In this document: piece after piece, positions 45,150 to 53,459 of the stretch | How the letters are laid out: each line of letters starts with the position of its first letter | Numbering within the stretch: the first letter of the stretch is position 1 | Assembly (NCBI RefSeq): GCF_018224885.1 | Contig: NZ_JAGTXB010000025.1 | Span: forward strand, 62,001-126,000 | Reading direction: 5' to 3' | DNA length: 64,000 nt | Source of the DNA: Chitinophaga hostae | GTDB taxonomy: Bacteria; Bacteroidota; Bacteroidia; Chitinophagales; Chitinophagaceae | Notes under the pieces: generated by a model | What the model saw: only the letters and a program-made list of their open reading frames with translations | Database searches by the model: none | Told to the model about the DNA's origin: nothing | Translations under genes and position numbers: made by a program

Positions 45150-46643
45150 TCATCGTCCCCATTGTTCCAATACTCCTTGTCTCAATATCTGGATGCTATT
45201 TTCCGCTTCCTGCAATGTAAAATGTCCAAATCCCAGTCGCATCGCAGTAAGTTCCTTATGCTGGTATAGCAATGTTTTGGGTATAAACAGGTTGTTCCGG
45301 GCGCAGGATTTACTTAGCTGCATCAGGTTGATGGGTTGTTTCCAGCGGGTCCAAACGGCGAGGCCGCCGGCCGGCTTTTTGAATTCGATGAATTCATGGA
45401 GCTGATCCTGCAATATATTCACAATATGGTCCCTGCGTTCCTGGTATACCTTGAGTGATTTTTTCAGGTACCGGTGTATTTCTCCGGCTTCGATCATTTC
45501 CCCCAATACCTGTTCCATCAGTACATCGCCCTGCCTGTCGATGATGCCCAAATGTTTCCTCATTTCGATCATCAGGTTTTCAGGGGCTACAATAAATCCT
45601 GTTCTGAATCCCGGTGCGAGCGATTTACCGAATGCGCCGATGTATACCACCATGCCGTTGCTGTCGGCGCTGGCCAGGGGCAGTACCGGGCTGTTGTCGT
45701 AGTGAAAATCGTAGTCATAATCATCTTCCAGGATGATGAACCCGAATTCGGTGGCCAGGTTAAGCAGCGCAATGCGCCGGGAAGCGCTGAGGGGTACAGT
45801 AGTGGGGTAGTGGTGATGCGGTGTGATATACAACATCCGTATCTTATGTTTGTTACAGATATCGCGGACGGCCGCTACGTCGATCCCTTCATCGTCAATA
45901 GGAACAGACATGATCCTGGCGCCGGATTTCTGGAAAATCATGTTCACAGAAAAGTAGCTCAGTGATCCGACGAGCACGATGTCGCCGGGCGATAATAATA
46001 TTTCGGAAGTAATGAATACACTCATTTCCGTGCTGCGTGTAATCAGGATATTGTCTTTAGAGATATGCAGTCCGCGCGACTGGTTCAGGTAGTTAGACAG
46101 GTGTTGCTTAAAAAATTCGCTGCCATCATGGTTGAAGTAACCCAGTTTTTTATGGTTAATTTTTCTTTTCAGGTTGGCGCTGTACAAGCTGGACAAATGA
46201 CTGATCTGGGTAAGCCGTATATCGGGGGTGCCATCATTGAACACATATTCGCAGGAGGAGTGTTCAAAGGGATTATCCAACAGGTTGGATTTTTTGAACG
46301 GGAACCCGGTTTCTTTGGGATAGTGGGCCAGCTGGTGCTCCCCGGGGCTGCCAATCTTCTGTGGCCGTGGATCTATTTTGCCGATGATGAAAGTGCCTTT
46401 GTTGGGGCGTGATTGTACCCAGCCCTGGGCGTCCAGTTCTTCATATACCGCCACAATGGTGTTTCGGTTTACTTCCAGCAAGTCGCTGAAATGCCTGGTA
46501 CCCGGAAGCCTGGTGCCGGTAACCAGGAAGCCCCGTTGGATCGCGTTGATCAGCTGGTGGGCGATCTGTAAATAAATGGCGGTCCCCGACTGTCTGTCTA
46601 TCTGCACAAAACTTTTATATGGAACCTGTACCGGACTATTCAT
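45150..46643 (-). CDS. MocR-family PLP-dependent regulator (GntR-aminotransferase fusion)
   Basis: A 497-residue protein. The N-terminal winged HTH of GntR type (about residues 12-80) reads AIYLQIAHQLINAIQRGFLVTGTRLPGTRHFSDLLEVNRNTIVAVYEEL. A linker follows, then a fold-type I aminotransferase part (about 120-480) with YITPHHHYPTTVPLSASRR, the DDYDYDF strand and the PLP Lys in GAFGKSLAPGFRTGF. MocR members control pyridoxal, GABA or amino-acid genes. It is divergent from the diiron/bioB pair with 270 bp between, which holds four TAGYTGA-type motifs. It may regulate that pair, its own gene, or both. Confidence 0.9.
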   Translation of the reverse strand: MNSPVQVPYKSFVQIDRQSGTAIYLQIAHQLINAIQRGFLVTGTRLPGTRHFSDLLEVNRNTIVAVYEELDAQGWVQSRPNKGTFIIGKIDPRPQKIGSPGEHQLAHYPKETGFPFKKSNLLDNPFEHSSCEYVFNDGTPDIRLTQISHLSSLYSANLKRKINHKKLGYFNHDGSEFFKQHLSNYLNQSRGLHISKDNILITRSTEMSVFITSEILLSPGDIVLVGSLSYFSVNMIFQKSGARIMSVPIDDEGIDVAAVRDICNKHKIRMLYITPHHHYPTTVPLSASRRIALLNLATEFGFIILEDDYDYDFHYDNSPVLPLASADSNGMVVYIGAFGKSLAPGFRTGFIVAPENLMIEMRKHLGIIDRQGDVLMEQVLGEMIEAGEIHRYLKKSLKVYQERRDHIVNILQDQLHEFIEFKKPAGGLAVWTRWKQPINLMQLSKSCARNNLFIPKTLLYQHKELTAMRLGFGHFTLQEAENSIQILRQGVLEQWGR

Positions 46644-46689
46644 GGTATTATTTATAAGATAGTATAATGGTCCGGCAAGATATTTTATT

Positions 46690-46869
46690 TAGCTGACAGT
46701 TTAGTTGAATTAATTTATTTTTAATATATAGATGGTTTATTATTTATCTTATAGTAAAAAATAAAATAGGCGTAGAGAGATTATCCGGCGATGAAGGTAA
46801 TGTAACAGCGCACCATTTGGAGAGAAAAATAAACCGGACTAGCTGAAATATGAAAACTGGCCTAGTTGA
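46690..46869 (+). promoter_or_regulatory. four TAG[C/T]TGA motifs in two pairs, candidate MocR sites
   Basis: TAGCTGA occurs at 46690-46696 and 46840-46846; TAGTTGA at 46702-46708 and 46863-46869. The second pair sits in longer repeats, ACCGGACTAGCTGA (46833-46846) and ACTGGCCTAGTTGA (46856-46869), 11 of 14 identical with a 23-bp period. MocR proteins of known families bind direct repeats in their promoters. The last motif lies 44 bp before the ATG at 46914. Confidence 0.5.
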
Positions 46870-46913
46870 GTCATCCGGTAAGCGCCTACTTTTGGCTGGA
46901 AACAGAACTGAAT

Positions 46914-47525
46914 ATGCAAGATATACTCCCGCAGATTGTTGGTCGCGATACCCTTCACGCCAGGTGGTTAAATACCCTTTCTTTTATGGAGAATGCCGGC
47001 GCCCGGAAAATATCCGCCTGTGAGCATCCTGTGCTGGTAGACTTTATACAGCTGAAACATGCGGCCGAAGAACACCGTCACGCCTATTACCTGAAAAAGC
47101 AAATTGCCAAAATAGATACTGAAAACTGCAAGACTTACCAGCGCCATGAGCTGCTGGCGCCCAATCAAACCCGGCAATACCTGCACCAGCTGGACGTGCA
47201 AACCTGCCGCTATCTAAAAAAGGCTTTCGGTTTGGAAGGCCAGCAGCTGAAATATGCAGCCTATCTTTTTGTTACCTATGCCATAGAAGTACGTGCAGAC
47301 CTGCTTTACCCCGTATACCAGGCGGCGCTCGACCAGGCACAGAGTAAAGTGATGGTACGCTCCATCATCCTGGAAGAAGAAGGGCATTTGGAAGAAATGA
47401 TCAATCAGCTCAACAGGTTTGATCCAAACTGGGAAGCACATGCAGCACACGTACAGGGGCTGGAACAGCAACTGTTTGATGAATGGCTCGCCGCCATTGG
47501 CCGGGAATTGCTCCAATACGCATAA
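46914..47525 (+). CDS. ferritin-like diiron protein, upstream of bioB
   Basis: A 203-residue helical protein with a full set of diiron ligand candidates: Glu26 in helix one (FMENAGARKI), Glu53-x-x-His56 in helix two (AEEHRHAYYLKK), Glu125 in helix three (VTYAIEVRADLLYP) and Glu155-x-x-His158 in helix four (EEEGHLEEM). This is the E, ExxH, E, ExxH pattern of ferritin-like oxygenases and oxidases, not of iron storage alone. The frame is open to a TTG at 46866; MQDILPQIVGRD at 46914 is preferred. bioB follows after 41 bp and is probably co-transcribed. A link to biotin synthesis, for example pimelate supply or BioB iron-sulfur repair, is inferred from position. Confidence 0.7.
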   Translation: MQDILPQIVGRDTLHARWLNTLSFMENAGARKISACEHPVLVDFIQLKHAAEEHRHAYYLKKQIAKIDTENCKTYQRHELLAPNQTRQYLHQLDVQTCRYLKKAFGLEGQQLKYAAYLFVTYAIEVRADLLYPVYQAALDQAQSKVMVRSIILEEEGHLEEMINQLNRFDPNWEAHAAHVQGLEQQLFDEWLAAIGRELLQYA

Positions 47526-47566
47526 TTACAGGAACCTACTACTTATAATCCACTCAATAACGCACC

Positions 47567-48550
47567 ATGACATCAGTTATCAGAAATGACTGGACCCTGG
47601 AAGAAATCCAGGCCATATACGACCAACCTTTGCTGGAACTGGTTTTCCAGGCAGCTACCGTACACCGTGAACGGCATTCTGCCAAAGAAATACAGGTGTG
47701 TACGCTTCTATCCATCAAAACCGGCGGATGCCCTGAAGACTGCTCCTACTGCGGACAGGCAGCCAGGTATCATACCGATATTAAAGTGCAGGCATTACTG
47801 CCCACCGAAACCGTGATCGCTCACGCCCAAAAAGCAAAAGATACAGGATCTACCCGTTTCTGTATGGCAGCCGCATGGCGTGAGGTAAGGGATAACAAAG
47901 ACTTCGACCGTGTAATAGATATGGTAAAAGGTGTAAATGATCTGGGCCTGGAAGTATGTTGCACGCTCGGTATGCTCACGGAAGAACAGGCCGTTCGCCT
48001 GCAGGAAGCCGGTCTGTACGCCTACAATCACAATCTCGATACATCCGAGGATTACTATAAGGAAATTATTTCCACCCGGAAATTTGATAACAGGATCAAC
48101 ACCATCAACAATGTCCGCAAAGCCGGTATCACAGTATGTTCAGGTGGTATCATCGGTTTGGGGGAAACACACCGCGACCGTATTTCCATGCTGCTCACAC
48201 TGGCTACCATGCCTAAGCACCCGGAATCCGTACCCATTAATGCATTGGCGAGAGTGAAAGGCACACCGCTGGAAGACAATCCAAAAGTAGATGCCTGGGA
48301 CATGGTGCGCATGATCGCTACTGCCAGGATAGTAATGCCCGCATCTACCGTACGCCTCACTGCTGGTCGTATTGAAATGACGGAGTCTGAGCAGGCCTGG
48401 TGCTTTATGGCGGGCGCCAATTCTATCTTTACCGGCGAACGTCAAACATTGCTGGTAACACCTAATCCCGGTGTAACAGAAGATATGCAGATGCTGCAAA
48501 ACCTGGGATTAGAGCCTAAGCTGAGTAAGAAGGAAGTGTCGTCCTGTTAA
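47567..48550 (+). CDS. bioB: biotin synthase
   Basis: A 327-residue radical SAM enzyme. The iron-sulfur cluster Cys are in GGCPEDCSYCGQ (Cys55, Cys59 and Cys62, the C-x3-C-x2-C motif). Further BioB elements are YAYNHNLDTSEDYYKEI, CSGGIIGLGETHRDRI, VPINALARVKGTPLEDNP and the Arg-containing TVRLTAGRIEM, which holds the [2Fe-2S] cluster region. It inserts sulfur into dethiobiotin in the last step of biotin synthesis, using SAM. Other bio genes are not in the window, so the pathway is split elsewhere. It follows the diiron gene and ends in a strong terminator. Confidence 0.97.
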   Translation: MTSVIRNDWTLEEIQAIYDQPLLELVFQAATVHRERHSAKEIQVCTLLSIKTGGCPEDCSYCGQAARYHTDIKVQALLPTETVIAHAQKAKDTGSTRFCMAAAWREVRDNKDFDRVIDMVKGVNDLGLEVCCTLGMLTEEQAVRLQEAGLYAYNHNLDTSEDYYKEIISTRKFDNRINTINNVRKAGITVCSGGIIGLGETHRDRISMLLTLATMPKHPESVPINALARVKGTPLEDNPKVDAWDMVRMIATARIVMPASTVRLTAGRIEMTESEQAWCFMAGANSIFTGERQTLLVTPNPGVTEDMQMLQNLGLEPKLSKKEVSSC

Positions 48551-48585
48551 GCGACGGAACTAACTGCAATAGCTATACATTTTAC

Positions 48586-48626
48586 ACGGGATTCTCTTTT
48601 GATGAGCAAAAGAGAATCCCGTTTTG
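48586..48626 (+). terminator. strong intrinsic terminator after bioB
   Basis: A perfect 16-bp stem (48586-48601 with 48607-48622), loop ATGAG, then TTTTGTTTT. It lies 36 bp after the bioB stop. Confidence 0.9.
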
Positions 48627-48740
48627 TTTTCCCCATCGATAAAACATTTCTTTCCTGTTTAAATATAATCTTCCTTTTTAATTGTTATTTCGACAGTTAT
48701 AACCTATCTTATCTCCATCAACTAAACGAACATTCCACAC

Positions 48741-49865
48741 ATGAAAAACCTGTTTGTTATTACATGCCTGATCAGCCAGCTGGCCTATGCTCAGTCTAAA
48801 AAAGATGTCCTCGCCGCGATGCGCCTCACCAACCACTATTTTATGCAGCAATGGCCCGATCCCGGTAAACCGACTTTTACCAATAAAGAACGTCCCTCGA
48901 ACCTCTGGACCCGCGCGGTATACTACGAAGGCCTCATGGCGCTTTACGCTATCGATAAACAAAGTACTTATTACGATTATGCTGTGTCCTGGGGAAGCAG
49001 CCATCAATGGGGGCTGTGGGGCGGCACCACTGTTCGGAATGCGGATAACCAGTGCTGCGGACAAACCTACATAGATCTGTATCTCATCGACAAAAAAGAA
49101 GAGCGGATCAAAGATATTAAGGCCGCAATGGATAACATGAAAGCCGGTGCTAAAGTGGATGACTGGTGGTGGATCGATGCGCTGCAAATGGCGATGCCGG
49201 TCTATGCCCGGCTGGGTGTGCTGTACAAAGATACCAGCTATTTTAACAGGATGTATACCATGTATGCCTATACGAAATATAACCATGGAGGTAAAGGCTT
49301 ATATAATTCCGCCGATCACCTGTGGTGGAGAGATAAGGATTTTGTTCCTCCCTACAAGGAGCCGAACGGAGAAGATTGTTACTGGAGCCGGGGAAATGGC
49401 TGGGTGGTAGCAGCATTGGTGCGCACGCTGGATCTCTTGCCGGCTAATGATCCGCATTACCAGGAATACCTTCAGGATTACAGGGATATGCTGCATGCGC
49501 TGCTGCCCATCCAGCGGCCGGATGGCTGCTGGAACGCCAGTTTGCATGATGCGGATAACTATGGCGGTATGGAGCTTACAGGTACTTCGCTGTTTGTATA
49601 TGGCATGGCCTGGGGAATCAATCATCGCGTGATTGATAGCAAAACCTACCTGCCGGTTGTGCAAAAAGCATGGAAAGCGCTGACCCAAAACTGTATTGAT
49701 ACGAATGGCCGCCTGGGTTATGTACAGGGAACAGGTAAAGAGCCGAAAGATGGTCAGCCGGTTAGCTTTGATAAAGTTCCTGATTTTGAAGACTATGGCC
49801 TGGGATGCTTTTTGCTGGCGGGCAGCGAAGTGTATAAACTACAGGATATAAAGCAAAAACATTAA
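48741..49865 (+). CDS. GH88/GH105 unsaturated rhamnogalacturonyl hydrolase (YteR-like)
   Basis: A 374-residue secreted enzyme with a signal peptide (cleavage near LAYAQ). The (alpha/alpha)6 barrel shows RPSNLWTRAVYYEGLMALY near the start, KVDDWWWIDALQMAMPVYARLG with the catalytic Asp region, CYWSRGNGWVVAALVRTL (the W-x-R-G-N-G-W family box) and PDGCWNASLHDADNYGGMELTGTSLFVYGMAWG. Members hydrolyse the unsaturated uronic acid end left by pectate or rhamnogalacturonan lyases. This implies growth on plant pectin, although no lyase or SusC-D pair lies beside it. Length fits the family of about 370. Confidence 0.93.
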   Translation: MKNLFVITCLISQLAYAQSKKDVLAAMRLTNHYFMQQWPDPGKPTFTNKERPSNLWTRAVYYEGLMALYAIDKQSTYYDYAVSWGSSHQWGLWGGTTVRNADNQCCGQTYIDLYLIDKKEERIKDIKAAMDNMKAGAKVDDWWWIDALQMAMPVYARLGVLYKDTSYFNRMYTMYAYTKYNHGGKGLYNSADHLWWRDKDFVPPYKEPNGEDCYWSRGNGWVVAALVRTLDLLPANDPHYQEYLQDYRDMLHALLPIQRPDGCWNASLHDADNYGGMELTGTSLFVYGMAWGINHRVIDSKTYLPVVQKAWKALTQNCIDTNGRLGYVQGTGKEPKDGQPVSFDKVPDFEDYGLGCFLLAGSEVYKLQDIKQKH

Positions 49866-49911
49866 CTTGGTAATGCTACCACTATTTTATTAACCACTAT
49901 ATCTTTCCCCT

Positions 49912-50385
49912 ATGAGCATTTTAGGTATTGTACACACCGTAATTGCCGTTATCGCTTTATTATTTGCTGCCGCCGCATTGATAAAAGAGGGCATCATCAA
50001 TCCCTTTTCTTCTGCCGGTAAAATATACAGTATCCTGACAGCGGTTGCCAGTATTACCTCCTTCGGGCTTTCCAAGGCCGGCGGCTTTAACCCCGGCCAT
50101 GCTATTGGCATACTGATACTCATTTTATTGGGTGTTGCTTATTTACTTGGCCGGAAGGCATCGGAGAAAAGAGGGCTTTTCTTAACACAGGTATTTTGTA
50201 TGACGCTCACCCTGTTTCTTTCCCTGATACCCGCAGTAAACGAAACTTTATCCCGCCTGCCGGTAGGACATCCGCTGGCCGACGGCCCAACTTCACCGCT
50301 GGTTCAAAATTGCATAAAGGGCTTACTTGTATTGCTGGTGATCGGACTTGGGTTACAGTTTTTTAAAGTGAAGAGAGCTGGATGA
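49912..50385 (+). CDS. four-helix membrane protein, DUF2306-like
   Basis: A 157-residue protein with hydrophobic segments at about 4-25 (LGIVHTVIAVIALLFAAAALI), 40-55, 62-80 (HAIGILILILLGVAYLLG), 90-105 (LFLTQVFCMTLTLFLSLIP) and 135-150 (CIKGLLVLLVIGLGLQFF). The His in the first helix (IVHTVIAV) and the layout LxxxHPLADGP resemble the DUF2306-like membrane proteins of Bacteroidota, whose role is unknown; His residues may bind heme. It ends convergent with a haloperoxidase gene. Confidence 0.55.
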   Translation: MSILGIVHTVIAVIALLFAAAALIKEGIINPFSSAGKIYSILTAVASITSFGLSKAGGFNPGHAIGILILILLGVAYLLGRKASEKRGLFLTQVFCMTLTLFLSLIPAVNETLSRLPVGHPLADGPTSPLVQNCIKGLLVLLVIGLGLQFFKVKRAG

Positions 50386-50427
50386 AGAACAGGGGAGTGT
50401 TGAAGAAGTAGCGTTATATACCACCAA

Positions 50428-50467
50428 TGCAGCAGGCTTCAAACCACCCGGTTTAATGCCTGCTGCA
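50428..50467. terminator. hairpin between convergent genes
   Basis: TGCAGCAGGC (50428-50437) and GCCTGCTGCA (50458-50467) form a perfect 10-bp stem with a 20-nt loop that contains a smaller AAACC/GGTTT stem. It lies between the stops at 50385 and 50492. Confidence 0.6.
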
Positions 50468-50491
50468 CTTGAAAACTATTCAATTTTCAAT

Positions 50492-51844
50492 TTAATAATG
50501 TAGTGACAGTACCCGCTGCGCGATATTATTACCCGTTACTTTCCCGGCATCGCTGTCAAAGTCGTAGTGAATACCGCCATACACTCTTGATACTGCAGCT
50601 TCATTGATCATTTGTGTGAAGCTGCTGAAAGTGCGTGGCGAAAATCCGTCTGCCACTTTTTGATTGTCGGTAAATGCAAAGCTGTTTCCAAATTTTGCTG
50701 CTAGGATGTTACCGGCGGCGCCGGTAAAGGTAGCATGCCCTGAAGTGTAGGAGGGGAACGGCGGCGTACCGATGAGAGGCATCCAGCTGCTGTCTATGCT
50801 TGCACGGATAACAGATACCGGCCGGATGAGATTGAACCGGTATTTATATTTCCAGCAGAGTATACCGGCATCATTTAATCCTATGCCTACCTGTGCCAGC
50901 AGGGAGGCGGCAGCACCCAAACTCAGCTGTTGATCACCGGCCAGTTGGGCAGCAATAGCAATCAAATGTCCGGGAGGCGTGAAGGTACCGCCGCCGTCTG
51001 CCCAGTATTGAGCTATCAGCTTTTCTTCCGGCGTAAGCGTTTTTCCTTTCTGATAAACAAAATAGGCAGCCTTGTAAAAAACGCTGTTGGTATCTGTTGA
51101 AAATGCTGGCGGCAGGAGATAGGTCGTATCTGATGCGCGTGGTTTGAGCAGCGGGCGGTTGCTACCCCAGTAAGGCAGCATGGCACGCTGGAACTGTGGC
51201 GGAGTTGGTATCCAGAAACCAGGACCCACCGGTGGAATATAGTCGGTAGGGAAGTTGTTGAGGTAGCCGTCTTTACCACCGTCTGTGGTCGACCATTGGT
51301 AAATAGCACCGGCTATTGTTCTGCCAAAATTAACAGAGCGGGTAATTACGTCCGGAGAACAGCTGTCAGAATGCGCCAGCAGGTTATCATTTTCCAGCTG
51401 TGTGATCAGGTTCATATTTTCAACGCTGGCATTGGGAAACAAATTCTTGATAATCTGCGCCATGGCACTGTTGGCCGCAATCGCCCAGTTATATCTTTTC
51501 CACCTTTCCGGTGCAGGCAAACGACCAAGTCCGTTTAACTGACCGCCCAGGGACGCTCCGTTGTACATGCCGCCCAATACGGCTTCATGTAAGGTAATGC
51601 CGGTATAGGCAATTGCTCTCGCCGCTACAGGCGGCGTAAATCCGGCGCTCTCTTTAATTAGTTTTAATTCCAGCTGATACCAGGAAACAGGTACTGCCAC
51701 ATCCCCCGATACGGCGATTTTTGCTACCATTTCTTTTGATGACTTCGGAACCGGCTGGAGGGATACATCATTTTTTTTACATGCCAGCATACTGACAACA
51801 AAGAGTAGCCCGATGGAACGGGACAACAAACAAATAGATTTCAT
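50492..51844 (-). CDS. vanadium-dependent haloperoxidase / PAP2-superfamily lipoprotein
   Basis: A 450-residue protein with a lipobox MLAC after the signal sequence. The PAP2/haloperoxidase core is helical and contains FPSYTSGHATFTGAAGNILAAKFG (acid-base His in SGH) and AAVSRVYGGIHYDFDSDAGKVTG (Arg and vanadate-binding His in R-x-x-x-G-x-H). An upstream NLIRPVSVIRASI supplies the early Arg/Lys site. The family oxidises halides with H2O2 or acts as a phosphatase; which of the two applies cannot be told from sequence. The lipid anchor suggests a periplasmic place. Start at 51844. Confidence 0.88.
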   Translation of the reverse strand: MKSICLLSRSIGLLFVVSMLACKKNDVSLQPVPKSSKEMVAKIAVSGDVAVPVSWYQLELKLIKESAGFTPPVAARAIAYTGITLHEAVLGGMYNGASLGGQLNGLGRLPAPERWKRYNWAIAANSAMAQIIKNLFPNASVENMNLITQLENDNLLAHSDSCSPDVITRSVNFGRTIAGAIYQWSTTDGGKDGYLNNFPTDYIPPVGPGFWIPTPPQFQRAMLPYWGSNRPLLKPRASDTTYLLPPAFSTDTNSVFYKAAYFVYQKGKTLTPEEKLIAQYWADGGGTFTPPGHLIAIAAQLAGDQQLSLGAAASLLAQVGIGLNDAGILCWKYKYRFNLIRPVSVIRASIDSSWMPLIGTPPFPSYTSGHATFTGAAGNILAAKFGNSFAFTDNQKVADGFSPRTFSSFTQMINEAAVSRVYGGIHYDFDSDAGKVTGNNIAQRVLSLHY

Positions 51845-51956
51845 GTTTAGACTTTTTTCGAATGTTAATGACTAATGGTTAAATACAGATAGAACCGTTT
51901 ACACGGAGGTTTTCCAGGCTAATTACTAATGGCCATTTTGAGAATCACTTAGGCAA

Positions 51957-51964
51957 CAAAGATA
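51957..51964 (-). promoter_or_regulatory. candidate -7 element (TATCTTTG) of the haloperoxidase gene
   Basis: On the minus strand this reads TATCTTTG, an exact TAnnTTTG box, about 112 bp before the haloperoxidase ATG. It would give a long leader of over 100 bases. No -33 box at the normal distance was seen. Confidence 0.35.
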
Positions 51965-52085
51965 ACCGGGCACTACGCAGTCATTCGGCGTAGTAACGAA
52001 AAAAATAGCACAAGGCGTTATGAATTAAATGCAGTGCGACGCAATACTTTTAACCTGATAATTGTGTTGGGGCAGCTCTGAACAT

Positions 52086-52838
52086 CTATTCTTTTCCCAG
52101 TAAGATTTTCAGCAGGTTTTCATAGTTATTGATAAACTGGTGGGAGATTTTATAATTCTCTGTTTCATTATAATTCGTTTTTCGTATCCCGCTTTCTGAA
52201 AGCTCGTAAATAGTTGCGTCGGGATAGGCCATTACGATAGGCGAATGTGTGGCGATAATAAATTGGGACTGCTGTTCAATCAACTCATGCATTCTCGACA
52301 GCATAGCCATCTGCCGGGCAGGAGAAAGGGCGGCCTCCGGCTCATCCAGTATATATAAACCATTGCCGGAGAAACGATGCATAAAAAGCGCCCAGAACGA
52401 TTCCCCATGCGATTGTTCATGTAAAGACACGCCGCCATAATTGTTGATGACTTTGCCACCGCCTTCCGGCTCCGCATCCAGTTGCTCGATATTGGTACCC
52501 AGGTTGAAAAAACTTTCGCTTCGCAGGAAAAAACCATCCCTGGGCCGCACCGGCGCCCTGGCTATTCTCAGGTATTCGTGCAGTATGGAATGTGAAGCCC
52601 GGGTGGCGAAATTGAAATTGATGGTACCACCTTCGGGGTTAAATCCACAAGCCACCGCAATGGCTTCAATAAGCGTGGATTTCCCCATCCCGTTTTCACC
52701 GGAGAGATAAGTTACTTTCGGATGAAACTGCAGGGAGGAGAAGTTTTTCAGCGCAGGAATATTAAAAGGATAGGCCTTTGTTGGAGGCACCTTCTCTTGT
52801 TTTAAACTCAGCTCTATTAATCCCCTTTTTGTAACCAT
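52086..52838 (-). CDS. AAA-family ATPase (Rad50/RecF-like ABC ATPase)
   Basis: A 250-residue single-domain ATPase with Walker A LSGENGMGKSTLIEAIAV (the G-x-x-G-x-G-K-S-T form), signature-like SHGESFWALF, Walker B LYILDEPEAALSP and the switch His in FIIATHSPIVM. It belongs to the AAA_21/AAA_15 group of predicted ATPases of the RecF/SMC fold. Members act in DNA repair, defence or phage exclusion, but no nuclease partner (TOPRIM, HNH) or toxin lies beside it. The lipoprotein gene upstream on the strand is 60 bp away and unrelated in type. A housekeeping role is possible. Confidence 0.85.
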   Translation of the reverse strand: MVTKRGLIELSLKQEKVPPTKAYPFNIPALKNFSSLQFHPKVTYLSGENGMGKSTLIEAIAVACGFNPEGGTINFNFATRASHSILHEYLRIARAPVRPRDGFFLRSESFFNLGTNIEQLDAEPEGGGKVINNYGGVSLHEQSHGESFWALFMHRFSGNGLYILDEPEAALSPARQMAMLSRMHELIEQQSQFIIATHSPIVMAYPDATIYELSESGIRKTNYNETENYKISHQFINNYENLLKILLGKE

Positions 52839-52898
52839 GGTGGCTCCTTAGTTTTCACGAAAATAAGCGACTTGCCTGAAATGAAGATTAAATAGTCT

Positions 52899-53378
52899 TC
52901 ACCATTTAAAGGGCGTGCCTTCCAGCGGCGAAATGTTTTTCAGCTCCGCCGCGGTTTTGTCTTTGTGCTGATCCCACCAGCTGGTGTAAAGTCCCGCCAC
53001 TTCTGCTAACTCCACTTTTCGTTGCGGCGCCGTGGTATCAGTGATAAACGGACGGTTGGAAACGCCCACTGGCCTTTGCTGCCGGATGCTCTCCACGGTA
53101 TACAGGATAATCATGCCTACTTTTTGAGGACCATAGGCTGCCGCCGAGAGGGCCGGTATAGGGTAGTTTTCAATGATATCGTTGTTGCCCGCCTGCTTAA
53201 GCAGCACACCAATATCTTTCTTCTCCAGCTTTGGAAGAATATCGTATTTCGGATATTTATTGGCGGTTAACAGCGATACATATTTTGCAGCATCATCCTT
53301 GTCCTGAAGGGCTTTGTTTTCCTGGCAGGCGTTTACAGAAAGCGCAGCTGCACACAATATCAACCATATGTATTTCAT
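52899..53378 (-). CDS. lipoprotein of unknown function
   Basis: A 159-residue protein with a signal sequence and lipobox VNAC (Cys18). The mature protein is mainly helical, with a conserved-looking central part NDIIENYPIPALSAAAYGPQKVGMIILYTVESIRQQ and a C-terminal WWDQHKDKTAAELK. No family is recognised. It is on the same strand as the AAA ATPase, 60 bp apart, so they may share transcription, but a hairpin at 53394-53448 separates it from the hydrolase gene upstream. Confidence 0.6.
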   Translation of the reverse strand: MKYIWLILCAAALSVNACQENKALQDKDDAAKYVSLLTANKYPKYDILPKLEKKDIGVLLKQAGNNDIIENYPIPALSAAAYGPQKVGMIILYTVESIRQQRPVGVSNRPFITDTTAPQRKVELAEVAGLYTSWWDQHKDKTAAELKNISPLEGTPFKW

Positions 53379-53393
53379 CTTACAGAATTATAA

Positions 53394-53448
53394 ATAAAAA
53401 AATGCCGGCTTAACATTACATCCGGGAACATAGTGAAAAGCCGGCATT
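53394..53448 (-). terminator. intrinsic terminator of the hydrolase gene
   Basis: AATGCCGGCTT (53401-53411) and AAGCCGGCATT (53438-53448) form a perfect 11-bp stem with a 26-nt loop; read on the minus strand it is followed by a T-run at about 53394-53400. It ends the gene at 53460-54287. Confidence 0.8.
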
Positions 53449-53459
53449 CCAACAAGCGG

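Noticed and set aside
48741..49865. Pectin-utilisation locus around the GH105 gene
   Set aside because: No SusC/SusD, lyase or transporter genes adjoin it, so only the single enzyme is supported.
52086..52838. AAA ATPase as part of a defence system
   Set aside because: No nuclease, TOPRIM or toxin partner lies next to it; flanking genes are a lipoprotein and a haloperoxidase.
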